Below are positions 26,848-35,763 of a stretch of DNA of 64,000 nucleotides, piece after piece. The DNA is from Clostridium muellerianum (lineage in GTDB: Bacteria > Bacillota > Clostridia > Clostridiales > Clostridiaceae), in the NCBI RefSeq assembly GCF_012926525.1, contig NZ_JABBNI010000017.1, positions 32,038 through 96,037 on the forward strand. Direction: 5' to 3'. The position numbers were made by a program, and so were the translations under genes. Within the stretch, counting starts at the first letter, position 1. Every line of letters begins with the position of its first letter. Under the pieces are notes generated by a model. It had not been told where the DNA came from and did not search any database. It saw only the letters and a list, made by a program, of their open reading frames with translations.

Positions 26848-28293
26848 ATGGTAACTTCTATAATAACTTTTGTATTAACGCTAATAGTAATTTGTATCAT
26901 AGGTTTAGATATTACTAAAAAATTAAATGTATTACATAAAAGCTTCATGTATATATTTTTTATTTTTGCTCCTCATATTGTTTTATTAGGGCATTTTTTT
27001 AGCGAGCGTACTAAAATTGGACAAGATAATTTCATATGTAAATGGATTATTTTAACGGCGATGATTGTTTTCATCTCTTATCTTTGGATGAAAGTAAACA
27101 TAGCTCCAAATACAAAAAAGCAAATTGTAAATTTAAGACTAAGGGTGATGTTAGGTGGAAGACGTATTGTTTTATATGGATTATATACAGCTCTTATTCA
27201 AACGGTAATATATTTAACATCACGTGCTACAATACAAAACTTTGGAATTCCTAAAAAAATTATAATTATAGATAGTATTATTGTTGTATTAACTATTATT
27301 ACTTTACTTGTAAATGGAATGCTCCGAATTTTGTGTACTTCAAAGAGATTAAATATTGTGAAAAGACTTATAGTAGGATTTTGGAGTTTCATTCCTATTA
27401 TAAATATTTTTATAATGTTATATGCTTGTCATATTGCAGCAATGGAATACGATCATGAGTGCTATAAAGTAATTAATCATGAAGCACGAGTTGATTCAGC
27501 AGTTTGTAAAACAAAATATCCTCTAGTATTAGTTCATGGTGTTGGATTCAGAGATTTAAAATACATTAATTACTGGGGAAGGATACCTAAAGAATTAATT
27601 CGAAATGGAGCAACGGTCTATTATGGTAATCAAGAAGCTTGGGGAACAGTTGAGTACAATGCAAAGGACATTAAAAATAAAATCCTTGATATATTGAAAG
27701 AAACAGGCTGTGAAAAGGTGAATATTATTGCACATTCAAAAGGAGGACTGGATGCACGTTATATGATTAATAAATTAGAGATGGGGGACTATGTAGCGTC
27801 TCTAACCATGATATCCTCACCACATAGAGGCTGTAAGTTTGTTGATATTGCCTGTAAAATTCCTGATAAAATCTACAAAGCTGTTGCTAGGGTTTTTGAT
27901 AAATACTACAGACTTTTAGGTGATAAGAATCCTGATTTTTACACTGCAAGCAGACAGTTCTCAACCTATCATAGCAAAAAATTTAATGAAGAGGTAAAGG
28001 ATGTAGAACAAGTATATTATCAAAGTTATACATCAGTAGTAAAGAATATCTTCAGCGATTATGTAGTAGCAATACCTTATATTTTTGTAAAGCTTACGGA
28101 AGGTGAAAATGATGGACTAGTAGCAATTGATTCTGCAAAATGGGGCGAATTTAAAGGAATATTTAGAAATAAAGGAAGGCGTGGAATCTCTCACGGAGAC
28201 ATTATAGATTTAAGAAGAGAAGATTATAAGGGATTCGATGTAATAGAAAAATATGTGGAAATTGTATCAGAGCTTAAAAATAAAGGATATTAG
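26848..28293 (+). CDS. Membrane-anchored lipase/esterase (alpha/beta hydrolase)
   Basis: A 481-residue protein. Roughly 190 N-terminal residues form four to six membrane helices (for example IITFVLTLIVICIIGL). A lipase domain follows: PLVLVHGVGFRD (oxyanion strand HG), the nucleophile elbow AHSKGGLDARY, and SSPHRGC. The AHSKGG elbow matches triacylglycerol-lipase-like enzymes. The active site probably faces the outside or the membrane surface. AAGGAGAGGG precedes the ATG. It is a single gene followed by repeat copy 3. Substrate unknown. Confidence 0.85.
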   Translation: MVTSIITFVLTLIVICIIGLDITKKLNVLHKSFMYIFFIFAPHIVLLGHFFSERTKIGQDNFICKWIILTAMIVFISYLWMKVNIAPNTKKQIVNLRLRVMLGGRRIVLYGLYTALIQTVIYLTSRATIQNFGIPKKIIIIDSIIVVLTIITLLVNGMLRILCTSKRLNIVKRLIVGFWSFIPIINIFIMLYACHIAAMEYDHECYKVINHEARVDSAVCKTKYPLVLVHGVGFRDLKYINYWGRIPKELIRNGATVYYGNQEAWGTVEYNAKDIKNKILDILKETGCEKVNIIAHSKGGLDARYMINKLEMGDYVASLTMISSPHRGCKFVDIACKIPDKIYKAVARVFDKYYRLLGDKNPDFYTASRQFSTYHSKKFNEEVKDVEQVYYQSYTSVVKNIFSDYVVAIPYIFVKLTEGENDGLVAIDSAKWGEFKGIFRNKGRRGISHGDIIDLRREDYKGFDVIEKYVEIVSELKNKGY

Positions 28294-28300
28294 GAAATTC

Positions 28301-28365
28301 TTTTTACAATTTTAAATAATTAATTTATAGGCTATAATACAATTAGGAAAATCATTATGGGAAAA
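28301..28365 (+). repeat. Promoter-bearing repeat, copy 3
   Basis: Same repeat as at 18095, extended to the ATCATTATGGGAAAAT part also present in copy 4. The gene it once served is a fossil (next entry). Confidence 0.75.
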
Positions 28366-28375
28366 TAAAAACCTC

Positions 28376-28415
28376 CTTATAAAGAAGGAAGGTGCATTAT
28401 CAGATAATACAACCA
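28376..28415 (+). pseudogene. 5' fossil of an AAA-ATPase/PD-(D/E)XK nuclease gene
   Basis: AAAGAAGGAAGGTGCATTA is identical to the leader of copy B, but the following ATGAAGAAAATACAA has decayed to TCAGATAATACAA, so the start codon is lost. The frame then disappears. Its 3' counterpart is at 30490-30601. Confidence 0.7.
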
Positions 28416-28418
28416 CAT

Positions 28419-28462
28419 AACAAAAGCATCATCATGAGTTATAAAACCCCTGATGGTGCTTT
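28419..28462 (-). terminator. Terminator of the amino acid permease gene
   Basis: Twelve-base stem AAAGCACCATCA/TGATGATGCTTT read on the minus strand (one G-U), followed by TTGTT. Confidence 0.7.
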
Positions 28463-28486
28463 CATCATTTTATTTAACTTTTTATC

Positions 28487-29863
28487 TTACAATTCTTCTA
28501 CTTCTGGAGCAGCTTTTTTGTTAATACCAAAAGCAAAGTATCCAATAGTAACGATGATACAGAAAATAGCTCCAACTAATAGAGGAATCTGTGTATCGGA
28601 ATTAAAGCACATACCGATTAAAACTAAGCAAAGATAAACCACTACAACATAATTAGCATATGGGAATAACCTTGATTTAAAAGGATGTGTGTCCATTTCG
28701 GCTGCATGTTCTTTTCTGAATTTTATTTGACTGATACATAAAACAACCCATGGAACCATTCCTGGAAGTACGCTGGCACTATAGATATAAACAAATAATT
28801 TAGAATTTGGACAAAGATAATTTAAAATTACACAGCATAGTAAACAAGCCAAAGTTGTTCTAAGAGCATTAACTGGTACACCTTCTTTGTTTACTTTTCC
28901 AAGGAATTTAGGAGCCTGCCCATTTTTTGCTAATGTATAAAGCATACGACCGCAGCTGTAAATTCCACTGTTACAACCAGACATTGCAGCTGTCAACACA
29001 ACGAAATTGATAATACCAGCAGCAGCAGAAATTCCAACCTTAGCAAAAGTCAAAACAAATGGGCTGCCAAGTGCACTTATTTTATTCCAAGGATAAATAG
29101 TTACAATTACAAATATAGCACCGATGTAGAAAATCAATATACGCCAAATAATATTTTTTGTTGCTTTTCTTAATGTGTTTTTTGGGTCCTGTGCTTCTCC
29201 GGCTGTTATTCCAATAAGTTCTACACCTTGATAAGATGCTGTTACCAAGCATAAAGCAAATAGCCAACCTTTCCAACCACCAGCAAAGAAACCACCATTT
29301 ACAGTAAGGTTTGCTAAACCAACGGCTGTACCGTGGTTACCAATACCAAAGAAAATCAAACCAAATCCAACTAATAGCATAGCAATAATCGTAATGATCT
29401 TAATCATTGAAAACCAGAATTCAAATTCACCATAAAACTTAACTGAAGTCATATTAGCAGCAGCAAGAATAGCTACACCTACTAAAGCTGGAATCCAAGC
29501 TGGCAGAGCTGGAAACCAATAATTCATATAAATTCCTATAGCAGTAACTTCGGACATACCAACAGCTATCCACATAAACCAATAACACCATGCTGTCATA
29601 TAGCCAGCCCAAGGAGATATATACTTATTTGCATAGGTTGCAAAAGAACCAGTCAATGGTTCAAGATATAGCATTTCTCCCATGATTCTCATAACTATAT
29701 ACATAGCAATACCTGCTACTGCATAAGCCAATAATACCGATGGTCCTGCCCATTTGATAGTACTAGCAGATCCCATAAACAAGCCTACCCCAATTGTGCC
29801 ACCTAAAGCAATCAATTCAATATGACGTGCTTTCAGGCCACGTGTTAACTCTTCTTTTTCCAT
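28487..29863 (-). CDS. Amino acid permease (APC superfamily, AAT family)
   Basis: A 458-residue transporter with about twelve membrane helices. The first helix carries the substrate-binding [13 protein letters not shown] loop, and [14 protein letters not shown] is the family start. [18 protein letters not shown] and [21 protein letters not shown] are further conserved blocks. It imports amino acids with protons; the specificity cannot be read from the sequence. AAAGGGG precedes the ATG at eight bases. It is less AT-rich than its surroundings and lies between the two ends of a dead nuclease gene, which suggests insertion here. Confidence 0.92.
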   Translation of the reverse strand: MEKEELTRGLKARHIELIALGGTIGVGLFMGSASTIKWAGPSVLLAYAVAGIAMYIVMRIMGEMLYLEPLTGSFATYANKYISPWAGYMTAWCYWFMWIAVGMSEVTAIGIYMNYWFPALPAWIPALVGVAILAAANMTSVKFYGEFEFWFSMIKIITIIAMLLVGFGLIFFGIGNHGTAVGLANLTVNGGFFAGGWKGWLFALCLVTASYQGVELIGITAGEAQDPKNTLRKATKNIIWRILIFYIGAIFVIVTIYPWNKISALGSPFVLTFAKVGISAAAGIINFVVLTAAMSGCNSGIYSCGRMLYTLAKNGQAPKFLGKVNKEGVPVNALRTTLACLLCCVILNYLCPNSKLFVYIYSASVLPGMVPWVVLCISQIKFRKEHAAEMDTHPFKSRLFPYANYVVVVYLCLVLIGMCFNSDTQIPLLVGAIFCIIVTIGYFAFGINKKAAPEVEEL

Positions 29864-29942
29864 TTAAAATAGCCCCTTTCAAAAATAATAATAATAATAA
29901 ATTATAAAGACAATTAATTATTGGATATAAATAGTATGTTAG

Positions 29943-30001
29943 CATAATTTTATGATTCTTTTATCTTTGTCATAACCTTCTCACTTGTCATAATTTTATG
30001 A
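29943..30001 (-). promoter_or_regulatory. Paired palindromic sites upstream of the permease gene
   Basis: CATAATTTTATGA occurs twice, at 29943-29955 and 29989-30001. The sequence is itself nearly palindromic (TCATAA...TTATGA), and a further half-site GTCATAA lies between them. They lie about 80-140 bases upstream of the permease start, so they could be regulator sites. No known box matched by eye. The 30002-30489 stretch is AT-rich with no feature I can support. Confidence 0.35.
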
Positions 30002-30489
30002 AACTTATATTTCATACAGACAGTTTATTCATTATGTATTTTAAAGACAAACTTTCAAGTGTAATTTTAGCCAACCTAATAAAAAATTTTCTTTATAGCA
30101 CATAAAAAACATATAATGCTATATGCATGATTATATTAAGATAAAATCATTAATGTCATATTAAGAATAGACATAATAGCCAATTTTATCTAAAATTAAA
30201 ATTTATATATTATTATCAATTTATATTTTTAATTTACACTGTATATACGCCTATTTTCACATTTTTGCTCCATATTATTCCTATCTGGTTTAAATGAAAA
30301 ATATTTTTTAAGATAATAATCATTCTTTTATCTGATTTTTCAAAATATGATTTTTGATTCTGTTATGGTCTAAATGATATATTTTAAAATTTATTATAAT
30401 ATTTTTATATTTGACATGAAATTATATGAAAAATGTAAAAATATTTATACTTATTTCTGGACATTTCTAATTCATGGAAATTAATACCT

Positions 30490-30601
30490 GCAGATCAGTA
30501 GGATGAAATATGAATAGGAATTTATAAATTGCAATGTAAAATATATAATAGAGATTGCCATTGTGTTTAAGATCAAATAAGCAATGATTTCTTAGGCATA
30601 G
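30490..30601 (+). pseudogene. 3' fossil of an AAA-ATPase/PD-(D/E)XK nuclease gene
   Basis: The stretch aligns by eye with the last ~110 bases of copy B: GGATGAAATATGA, TTATAAATTG, TTGCCATTGTGTTTAAG, GCAATGATTTCTTAGGCATAGGA. Frame is lost through several changes. The body of the gene is missing; the amino acid permease locus lies between this end and the 5' fossil at 28376. Confidence 0.75.
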
Positions 30602-30663
30602 GATTGGATGAACACTGGATTCCAAGTATACAATATTTTAAAAGAAAAAGGGTTTGAATTACT

Positions 30664-30824
30664 TAGGCATATTCAAAAAAATAACAAGTCAGTATGTTAG
30701 TATATTTTGTGTCATACTGCGTCAACAGAACCCTTTGATAGAACAACTATCAGCGGAACCTGTTTCCTTGTCTGACACAAAATATACTAACATCTTTGAC
30801 TTGCTATTTACTTTCATATGCCTT
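30664..30824 (+). mobile_element. 160-bp palindromic element, copy 2
   Basis: Nearly identical to 26453-26613, including the AACAGAACCCTTTGATAG core. The few differences partly preserve pairing: GCGTCAT/CATGGC in copy 1 becomes GTGTCAT/TGACAC here, so the arm just inside the core pairs better. This hints at selection on RNA or DNA structure. Confidence 0.8.
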
Positions 30825-30854
30825 AATGAAAGTAATTTAAATGATAAGGATATG

Positions 30855-30920
30855 TTTTTATAATTTTAAATAACTAATTTATAGGCTATAATACAATTAA
30901 GAAAATCATTATGGGAAAAT
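30855..30920 (+). repeat. Promoter-bearing repeat, copy 4
   Basis: Same repeat as at 18095. It is separated from nuclease copy B by the 183-bp insertion at 30921-31103. Confidence 0.75.
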
Positions 30921-31103
30921 CAAGTGATTCTTAGACTCAGGTGGAGTTTGCCTGTGAGGAATACCTTTTACCGGAGCAAGGCTCGTAAAATGCCATTTAG
31001 GCATTTTACCCAGCTGAGTCTTAGAAGAACTTATCCAGGCGCGTAGCAGTGCTTATCCCCCACTTGAAGAAGGTGAGGGTATTAGCAATGGTAGCGATGG
31101 GAT
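30921..31103 (+). mobile_element. 183-bp structured insertion without ORF (IS200/IS605-like, non-autonomous?)
   Basis: Comparison with repeat copy 5 shows that this block interrupts GAAAAT|ARAAATGCC with no target duplication. It is far more GC-rich than its surroundings and highly foldable. TTCTTAGACTCAG pairs with CTGAGTCTTAGAA, GTAAAATGCC with GGCATTTTAC, CCCCCACTT with AAGGTGAGGG, and TTATCC with GGGATAA. No reading frame. Lack of target duplication and terminal hairpins fit elements moved by IS200/IS605 transposases, or a guide-RNA-like relic of a TnpB element. It lies in the leader of nuclease copy B. Confidence 0.55.
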
Positions 31104-31136
31104 AAAAATGCCAATATAAAGAAGGAAGGTGCATTA

Positions 31137-32813
31137 ATGAAGAAAATACAAGTAGGAACATCAGATTTCAAAAAGTTAATAGAAGGAAATAACTATTTTG
31201 TAGACAAAAGTTTATTGATAAAGGAATTTATAGAAAATGGAGCAGATATAATATTGACACCAAGACCTAGAAGGTTTGGAAAGACATTAAATTTAAGTAT
31301 GCTTAAATATTTTTTTGATATAAGAACTAAGGAAGAAACTAAAGATTTATTTAAAGGCTTAAAAATAGAAAAGGAAGAGGAAATAATGAAGCTGCAGGGA
31401 GAATATCCTGTTATTTTCATTACTTTTAAAAATCAAAAACATATATCCTTTGAAAACTTTGAGGATGGAATAAAAGTTCTATTATCAAATTTGTATAAAG
31501 AGCATGAATATTTGCTGGATAGTGATAAGTTAACTGAATTTGATAAAAATGATTTTAAAGAAATAATTTCAAGAAAAGCTTCCATAGGAAATGTATCAGA
31601 GGCAATAAGCTCTCTTATGGGTTATATGAATAAGCATTATGGAAGAAAGGTAATGCTCTTTATAGATGAGTATGATGTGCCAATTCAAGAAGGATATCTT
31701 AGAGGATACTACAATGAAATGATAGTTCTAATAAGAAATTTACTAACAGCGGCTTTAAAGGATAATCCATATGCTGAAAAGTCATTAATAACAGGTATTC
31801 TTAGAGTTGCAAAGGAAAGTATTTTTTCTGGTTTAAATAACTTAAAAGTATATTCCATATTGAGCTTCAGATTTAACGATAAATTTGGGTTTACAGAAGA
31901 GGAAATGAAAGAGCTTGTAGAATATTATAATTTAGAAGACAGCATAGAAGAAATAAAAAATTGGTATAATGGATATATTTTTGGAGGAAAAGTAATATAT
32001 AATCCATGGTCTGTTTTAAATTATATTGATAACAATGAAGAAGGCTTTATGCCTTACTGGATTAACAGCAGCAGCAATGATCTTATAAAAAGGCTTCTAT
32101 TAAAAGGAGACAAAGAAATAAAATTAGAGCTGGAGTATCTCATTGAAGGAAAATCCATAAATAAGGTAATTGATGATACTATAGTTATGGCAGAGGTTGA
32201 AGATTCCAATCAAAATATATGGAGCTTTTTACTTTTAAGCGGCTATTTGAAGGCTGTAAACACAGAACTTATAAGAGGAAGATTAAATTGTGAACTTCAA
32301 ATTCCAAATGAAGAGGTTCATATATTTTATGAAAATTTAATAGTAAAATGGTTTCAGGAAGCTATGACCAATCAAAAGTATGAAGAAATGTTAAGTAATT
32401 TAGTTACTGGCGACGTAGAAAACTTTGGCTATGCTTTTCAGGAATTTGTAATAAATAATTTAAGCTATTTTGATGTGTCAGGAAAAGAGCCAGAAAAAGT
32501 ATACCACGCCTTTGTACTTGGAATGCTTGTGTCCATTTCAAATACCCATGAAGTGAAGTCAAATAAAGAAAGTGGTTTTGGAAGATATGATGTAATGATA
32601 ATTCCAAAGGATATCTCAAAGCCAGGAATTATTATTGAATTTAAGAAAATAAATGTGTTGTCAAAGGAAACAATAGAACAGGGAAAAGTGGAAGCATTAA
32701 AGCAAATAGATAGGATGAAATATGATGAGGAGCTTATAAATTGTGGGGTTAAAGATGTAATAAAGCTTGCCATTGTGTTTAAGGGCAAGGAAGTAATGAT
32801 TTCTGAGGTATAG
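31137..32813 (+). CDS. AAA-ATPase-like / PD-(D/E)XK nuclease protein, copy B
   Basis: 558 residues, same layout as copy A: P-loop RPRRFGKT (~43-50), Walker B LFIDEYDVP (~174-182), nuclease residues D485, E501 and K503. Residues ~99-155 match copy C, whereas residues ~236-302 differ from both A and C (NLKVYSILSFRFNDKFG, then YYNLEDSIEEIKNWYNGY). Its promoter repeat is separated from the start by a 183-bp insertion, giving an unusually long structured leader. The stop is followed at 43 bases by the gene at 32857, which may be co-transcribed. Confidence 0.88.
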   Translation: MKKIQVGTSDFKKLIEGNNYFVDKSLLIKEFIENGADIILTPRPRRFGKTLNLSMLKYFFDIRTKEETKDLFKGLKIEKEEEIMKLQGEYPVIFITFKNQKHISFENFEDGIKVLLSNLYKEHEYLLDSDKLTEFDKNDFKEIISRKASIGNVSEAISSLMGYMNKHYGRKVMLFIDEYDVPIQEGYLRGYYNEMIVLIRNLLTAALKDNPYAEKSLITGILRVAKESIFSGLNNLKVYSILSFRFNDKFGFTEEEMKELVEYYNLEDSIEEIKNWYNGYIFGGKVIYNPWSVLNYIDNNEEGFMPYWINSSSNDLIKRLLLKGDKEIKLELEYLIEGKSINKVIDDTIVMAEVEDSNQNIWSFLLLSGYLKAVNTELIRGRLNCELQIPNEEVHIFYENLIVKWFQEAMTNQKYEEMLSNLVTGDVENFGYAFQEFVINNLSYFDVSGKEPEKVYHAFVLGMLVSISNTHEVKSNKESGFGRYDVMIIPKDISKPGIIIEFKKINVLSKETIEQGKVEALKQIDRMKYDEELINCGVKDVIKLAIVFKGKEVMISEV

Positions 32814-32856
32814 GAAATAATTGAATATGACAAGTTAAAAGTGAGGAATGGTAATA

Positions 32857-33843
32857 ATGGAGATGAAGAAAATGAAGAAGAATGAATACTTATTAAGTGC
32901 AGCTGAAGTAAAGAATATACTTAACCAACAAAGTAGAGAGACATTAATAGAATTGCTTGTAGAGAGTTATAAAAGTATTCCACAGTTAAAGGAATATATA
33001 ACTGTTAAATATTCAAATAATGATACAGTTCAGCAAATATTTGAAGTTTATAAAAATAAAGTTCATGATGTGTTTTTTCCAAAAAGCATGAAGGCACAAT
33101 TTAAAATAGGGCAAGCGAGAAAAGCAGTTAATGATTTTAAAAAGTTGTGTTCAGATGAAAAACTTTTAGTTGATTTAATGCTTTATTATGTTGAGATGGG
33201 TGTTGAGTTTACGAACACTTATGGAGATATAAGCGATAGTTTTTATAGTAGTATTGAAAGTATGTATAAATCTGTAGTAAATTCTATTAATAAATATAAA
33301 AATCCAGAAATATTTAGTATATTTAGAAATAGATTAAAAGCTGTTGTTGATGATACTAGTGGAATAGGATGGGGGTTTCATGACATTCTTAGAGAATATT
33401 ATGCTGAAATAAAATGGCTTGAATTAGAGGATATTGGAGTTGATGATAAAGAATTAACTCAGATAAAAGAATACATATCGAATAGACTTAGAAGAAGAAA
33501 TAATATTCCTAATTTTGATGAAAAAATAGATATTAATAAGGTAGTAAGTGAAATTATTGATGCAGATGAAGTCTTTTTTTCAAAGATGGAAGCAAAAGGT
33601 GGAAACTATAGTAATGATGATGAGTATAATTTTATATCAGAAAAAACAGGATATTCCATAGAAATTATAGAACTGATTTTATGGCAAAGATACTGTTATG
33701 AAATGGAAAATGATTATTGGCAATATAATCAAGGAAAATGTAGTAAATGTGGAAGCAGCAAGTTATATATTAAGGAAGTTCCAAATGAAGATTTTGTAGA
33801 CAAAGTTATCTGCAAAATATGCGGAACCGAATTTATCCGATGA
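32857..33843 (+). CDS. DUF6155-like protein with C-terminal zinc ribbon
   Basis: A 328-residue mainly helical protein. The N-terminus (LLSAAEVKNILNQQSRETL then YKSIPQLKEYI) resembles DUF6155. Two CxxC pairs near the end (CSKCGSSKLYI and CKICGTEF) form a likely zinc ribbon. It is a paralogue of the protein at 37811. Several ATGs lie close together; I chose 32857, with GAGG upstream, while 32848 and 32872 are alternatives. It follows nuclease copy B and may share its transcript. Function unknown. Confidence 0.7.
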   Translation: MEMKKMKKNEYLLSAAEVKNILNQQSRETLIELLVESYKSIPQLKEYITVKYSNNDTVQQIFEVYKNKVHDVFFPKSMKAQFKIGQARKAVNDFKKLCSDEKLLVDLMLYYVEMGVEFTNTYGDISDSFYSSIESMYKSVVNSINKYKNPEIFSIFRNRLKAVVDDTSGIGWGFHDILREYYAEIKWLELEDIGVDDKELTQIKEYISNRLRRRNNIPNFDEKIDINKVVSEIIDADEVFFSKMEAKGGNYSNDDEYNFISEKTGYSIEIIELILWQRYCYEMENDYWQYNQGKCSKCGSSKLYIKEVPNEDFVDKVICKICGTEFIR

Positions 33844-33930
33844 CTACCAGCTGTAACACTCCCACCTTTAATGGTAAATATTATGGAAATACAACTGTGG
33901 GAACTATGATAAAAGATAAAATTATTAAAG

Positions 33931-33985
33931 AAATATCAAAGACAAGGAACTACAGTAGTTTTCTTGTCTTTGATATTTAAATTTT
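33931..33985 (+). terminator. Strong terminator after the zinc-ribbon gene
   Basis: Perfect 16-base stem (AAATATCAAAGACAAG and its complement), continued by AACTA/TAGTT, followed by AAATTTTT. Confidence 0.9.
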
Positions 33986-34048
33986 TATAATTTTAAATAA
34001 CTAATTTATAGGCTATAATACAATTAGGAAAATCATAGTGTGAAAATA
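33982..34048 (+). repeat. Promoter-bearing repeat, copy 5
   Basis: Same repeat as at 18095, directly upstream of nuclease copy C. It gives the uninterrupted version of the sequence split in copy 4. Confidence 0.75.
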
Positions 34049-34076
34049 GAAATGCCAATATAAGGAAGGTGCATTA

Positions 34077-35753
34077 ATGAAGAAAATACAAGTAGGAACA
34101 TCAGATTTTAAAGAATTAATAGAAGACAATAATTACTTTGTAGATAAAAGTTTATTGATAAAAGAATTTATAGAAAATGGTGCGAAAATAATATTGACAC
34201 CAAGACCTAGAAGGTTTGGAAAGACATTAAATTTAAGTATGCTTAAATATTTTTTTGACATAAGGACTAAGGAAGAAACTAAGGATTTGTTTAAAGGCTT
34301 AAAAATAGAAAAGGAAAAGGAAATAATGAAGCTGCAGGGAGAATATCCTGTTATCTTCATTACTTTTAAAAATCAAAAGCATATATCCTTTGAAAATTTT
34401 GAAGATGGAATAAAAGTTTTGTTATCAAATTTGTATAAAGAGCATGAATATTTGCTGGATAGTGATAAGTTAACTGAATTTGATAAAAATGATTTCAAAG
34501 AAATAATTTCAAGAAAAGCTTCTATAGGAAATATATCAGAGGCAATAAGTTCCCTTATGGGGTATATGAACAAGCATTATGGGAGAAAGGTAATGCTCTT
34601 TATAGATGAATATGATGTGCCAATACAGGAAGGATATATTAGAGGATACTACAATGAAATGATAGTCCTAATAAGAAATTTATTAACAGCGGCCTTAAAG
34701 GATAATCCATATGTTGAAAAGTCATTAATAACAGGTATTCTTAGAGTGGCAAAGGAAAGTATTTTTTCAGGTTTAAACAATTTAGAAGTAAATACTATTT
34801 TAAGATATAATTTTAATGATAAATTTGGTTTTACAGAAAAAGAAGTAGAAAAACTAGCTGATTACTACAATGAGACAGAAGATATGGAAAATATAAAGAA
34901 ATGGTATAATGGTTATATTTTTGCTGGAGAAACAATGTATAATCCTTGGTCAGTTTTAAATTATTTAAAAAATGTAAGAGATGGATTTATGCCATACTGG
35001 ATTAATAGCAGCGGCAATGATCTTATAAAAAGGCTTCTATTAAAAGGAGATAAAGAAATAAAATTAGATCTAGAGTATCTCATTGAAGGAAAATCCATAA
35101 ATAAGGTAATTGATGATACTATAGTCATGGCAGAGGTTGAAGATTCCAATCAAAATATATGGAGCTTTTTACTTTTAAGCGGCTATTTGAAGGCTGTAAA
35201 TACAGAGCTAATAAGAGGAAGATTAAATTGTGAACTTCAAATTCCAAATGAAGAGGTTCATATATTTTATGAAAATTTAATAGTAAAATGGTTTCAGGAA
35301 GCTATGACTAATCAAAAGTATGAAGAAATGTTAAGTAATTTAGTTACTGGCGACATAGAAAACTTTGGCTATGCTTTTCAGGAATTTGTAATAAATAATT
35401 TGAGCTATTTTGACGTATCAGGAAAAGAACCAGAGAAAGTATACCACGCTTTTGTACTTGGAATGCTTGTTTCTATTTCAAACACTCATGAAGTGAAGTC
35501 AAATAAAGAAAGTGGTTTTGGAAGATACGATGTAATGATAATTCCAAAGGATATATCAAAGCCAGGAATTATTATTGAATTTAAGAAAATAAATGTATTG
35601 TCAAAGGAAACAATAGAGCAGGGAAAAGAGGAAGCATTAAAGCAAATAAATAGGATGAAATATGATGAGGAACTTATAAATTGTGGGGTCAGAGATATAA
35701 TAAAGCTTGCTATTGTGTTTAAGGGGAAGGAAGTAATGATTTCTGAGGTATAG
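34077..35753 (+). CDS. AAA-ATPase-like / PD-(D/E)XK nuclease protein, copy C
   Basis: 558 residues, same layout as copies A and B, with all P-loop, Walker B (FIDEYD 175-180) and nuclease residues (D485, E501, K503) intact. It is a mosaic. Residues ~99-155 follow copy B (HISFENFEDGIKVLLSNLYK), residues ~236-302 follow copy A (LRYNFNDKFGFTEKEVE), and ~385-410 follow copy B again (LIRGRLNCELQIPNEEVHIF). This points to gene conversion. GGAAGGTGC precedes the ATG. Confidence 0.88.
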   Translation: MKKIQVGTSDFKELIEDNNYFVDKSLLIKEFIENGAKIILTPRPRRFGKTLNLSMLKYFFDIRTKEETKDLFKGLKIEKEKEIMKLQGEYPVIFITFKNQKHISFENFEDGIKVLLSNLYKEHEYLLDSDKLTEFDKNDFKEIISRKASIGNISEAISSLMGYMNKHYGRKVMLFIDEYDVPIQEGYIRGYYNEMIVLIRNLLTAALKDNPYVEKSLITGILRVAKESIFSGLNNLEVNTILRYNFNDKFGFTEKEVEKLADYYNETEDMENIKKWYNGYIFAGETMYNPWSVLNYLKNVRDGFMPYWINSSGNDLIKRLLLKGDKEIKLDLEYLIEGKSINKVIDDTIVMAEVEDSNQNIWSFLLLSGYLKAVNTELIRGRLNCELQIPNEEVHIFYENLIVKWFQEAMTNQKYEEMLSNLVTGDIENFGYAFQEFVINNLSYFDVSGKEPEKVYHAFVLGMLVSISNTHEVKSNKESGFGRYDVMIIPKDISKPGIIIEFKKINVLSKETIEQGKEEALKQINRMKYDEELINCGVRDIIKLAIVFKGKEVMISEV

Positions 35754-35763
35754 GAAAGGTTAA

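Noticed and set aside
27042..27254. Alternative plus-strand frame inside the lipase gene
   Set aside because: It is out of frame with the well-supported lipase and its product has no recognisable features.
30921..31103. C-terminal fragment of a tnpB or iscB gene
   Set aside because: All three plus-strand frames have stops or no recognisable residues. Only structure, not coding, is supported.
18095..34048. Five dispersed repeats as a CRISPR array
   Set aside because: Copies are kilobases apart, carry a promoter and precede genes. No repeat-spacer periodicity occurs anywhere in the window.
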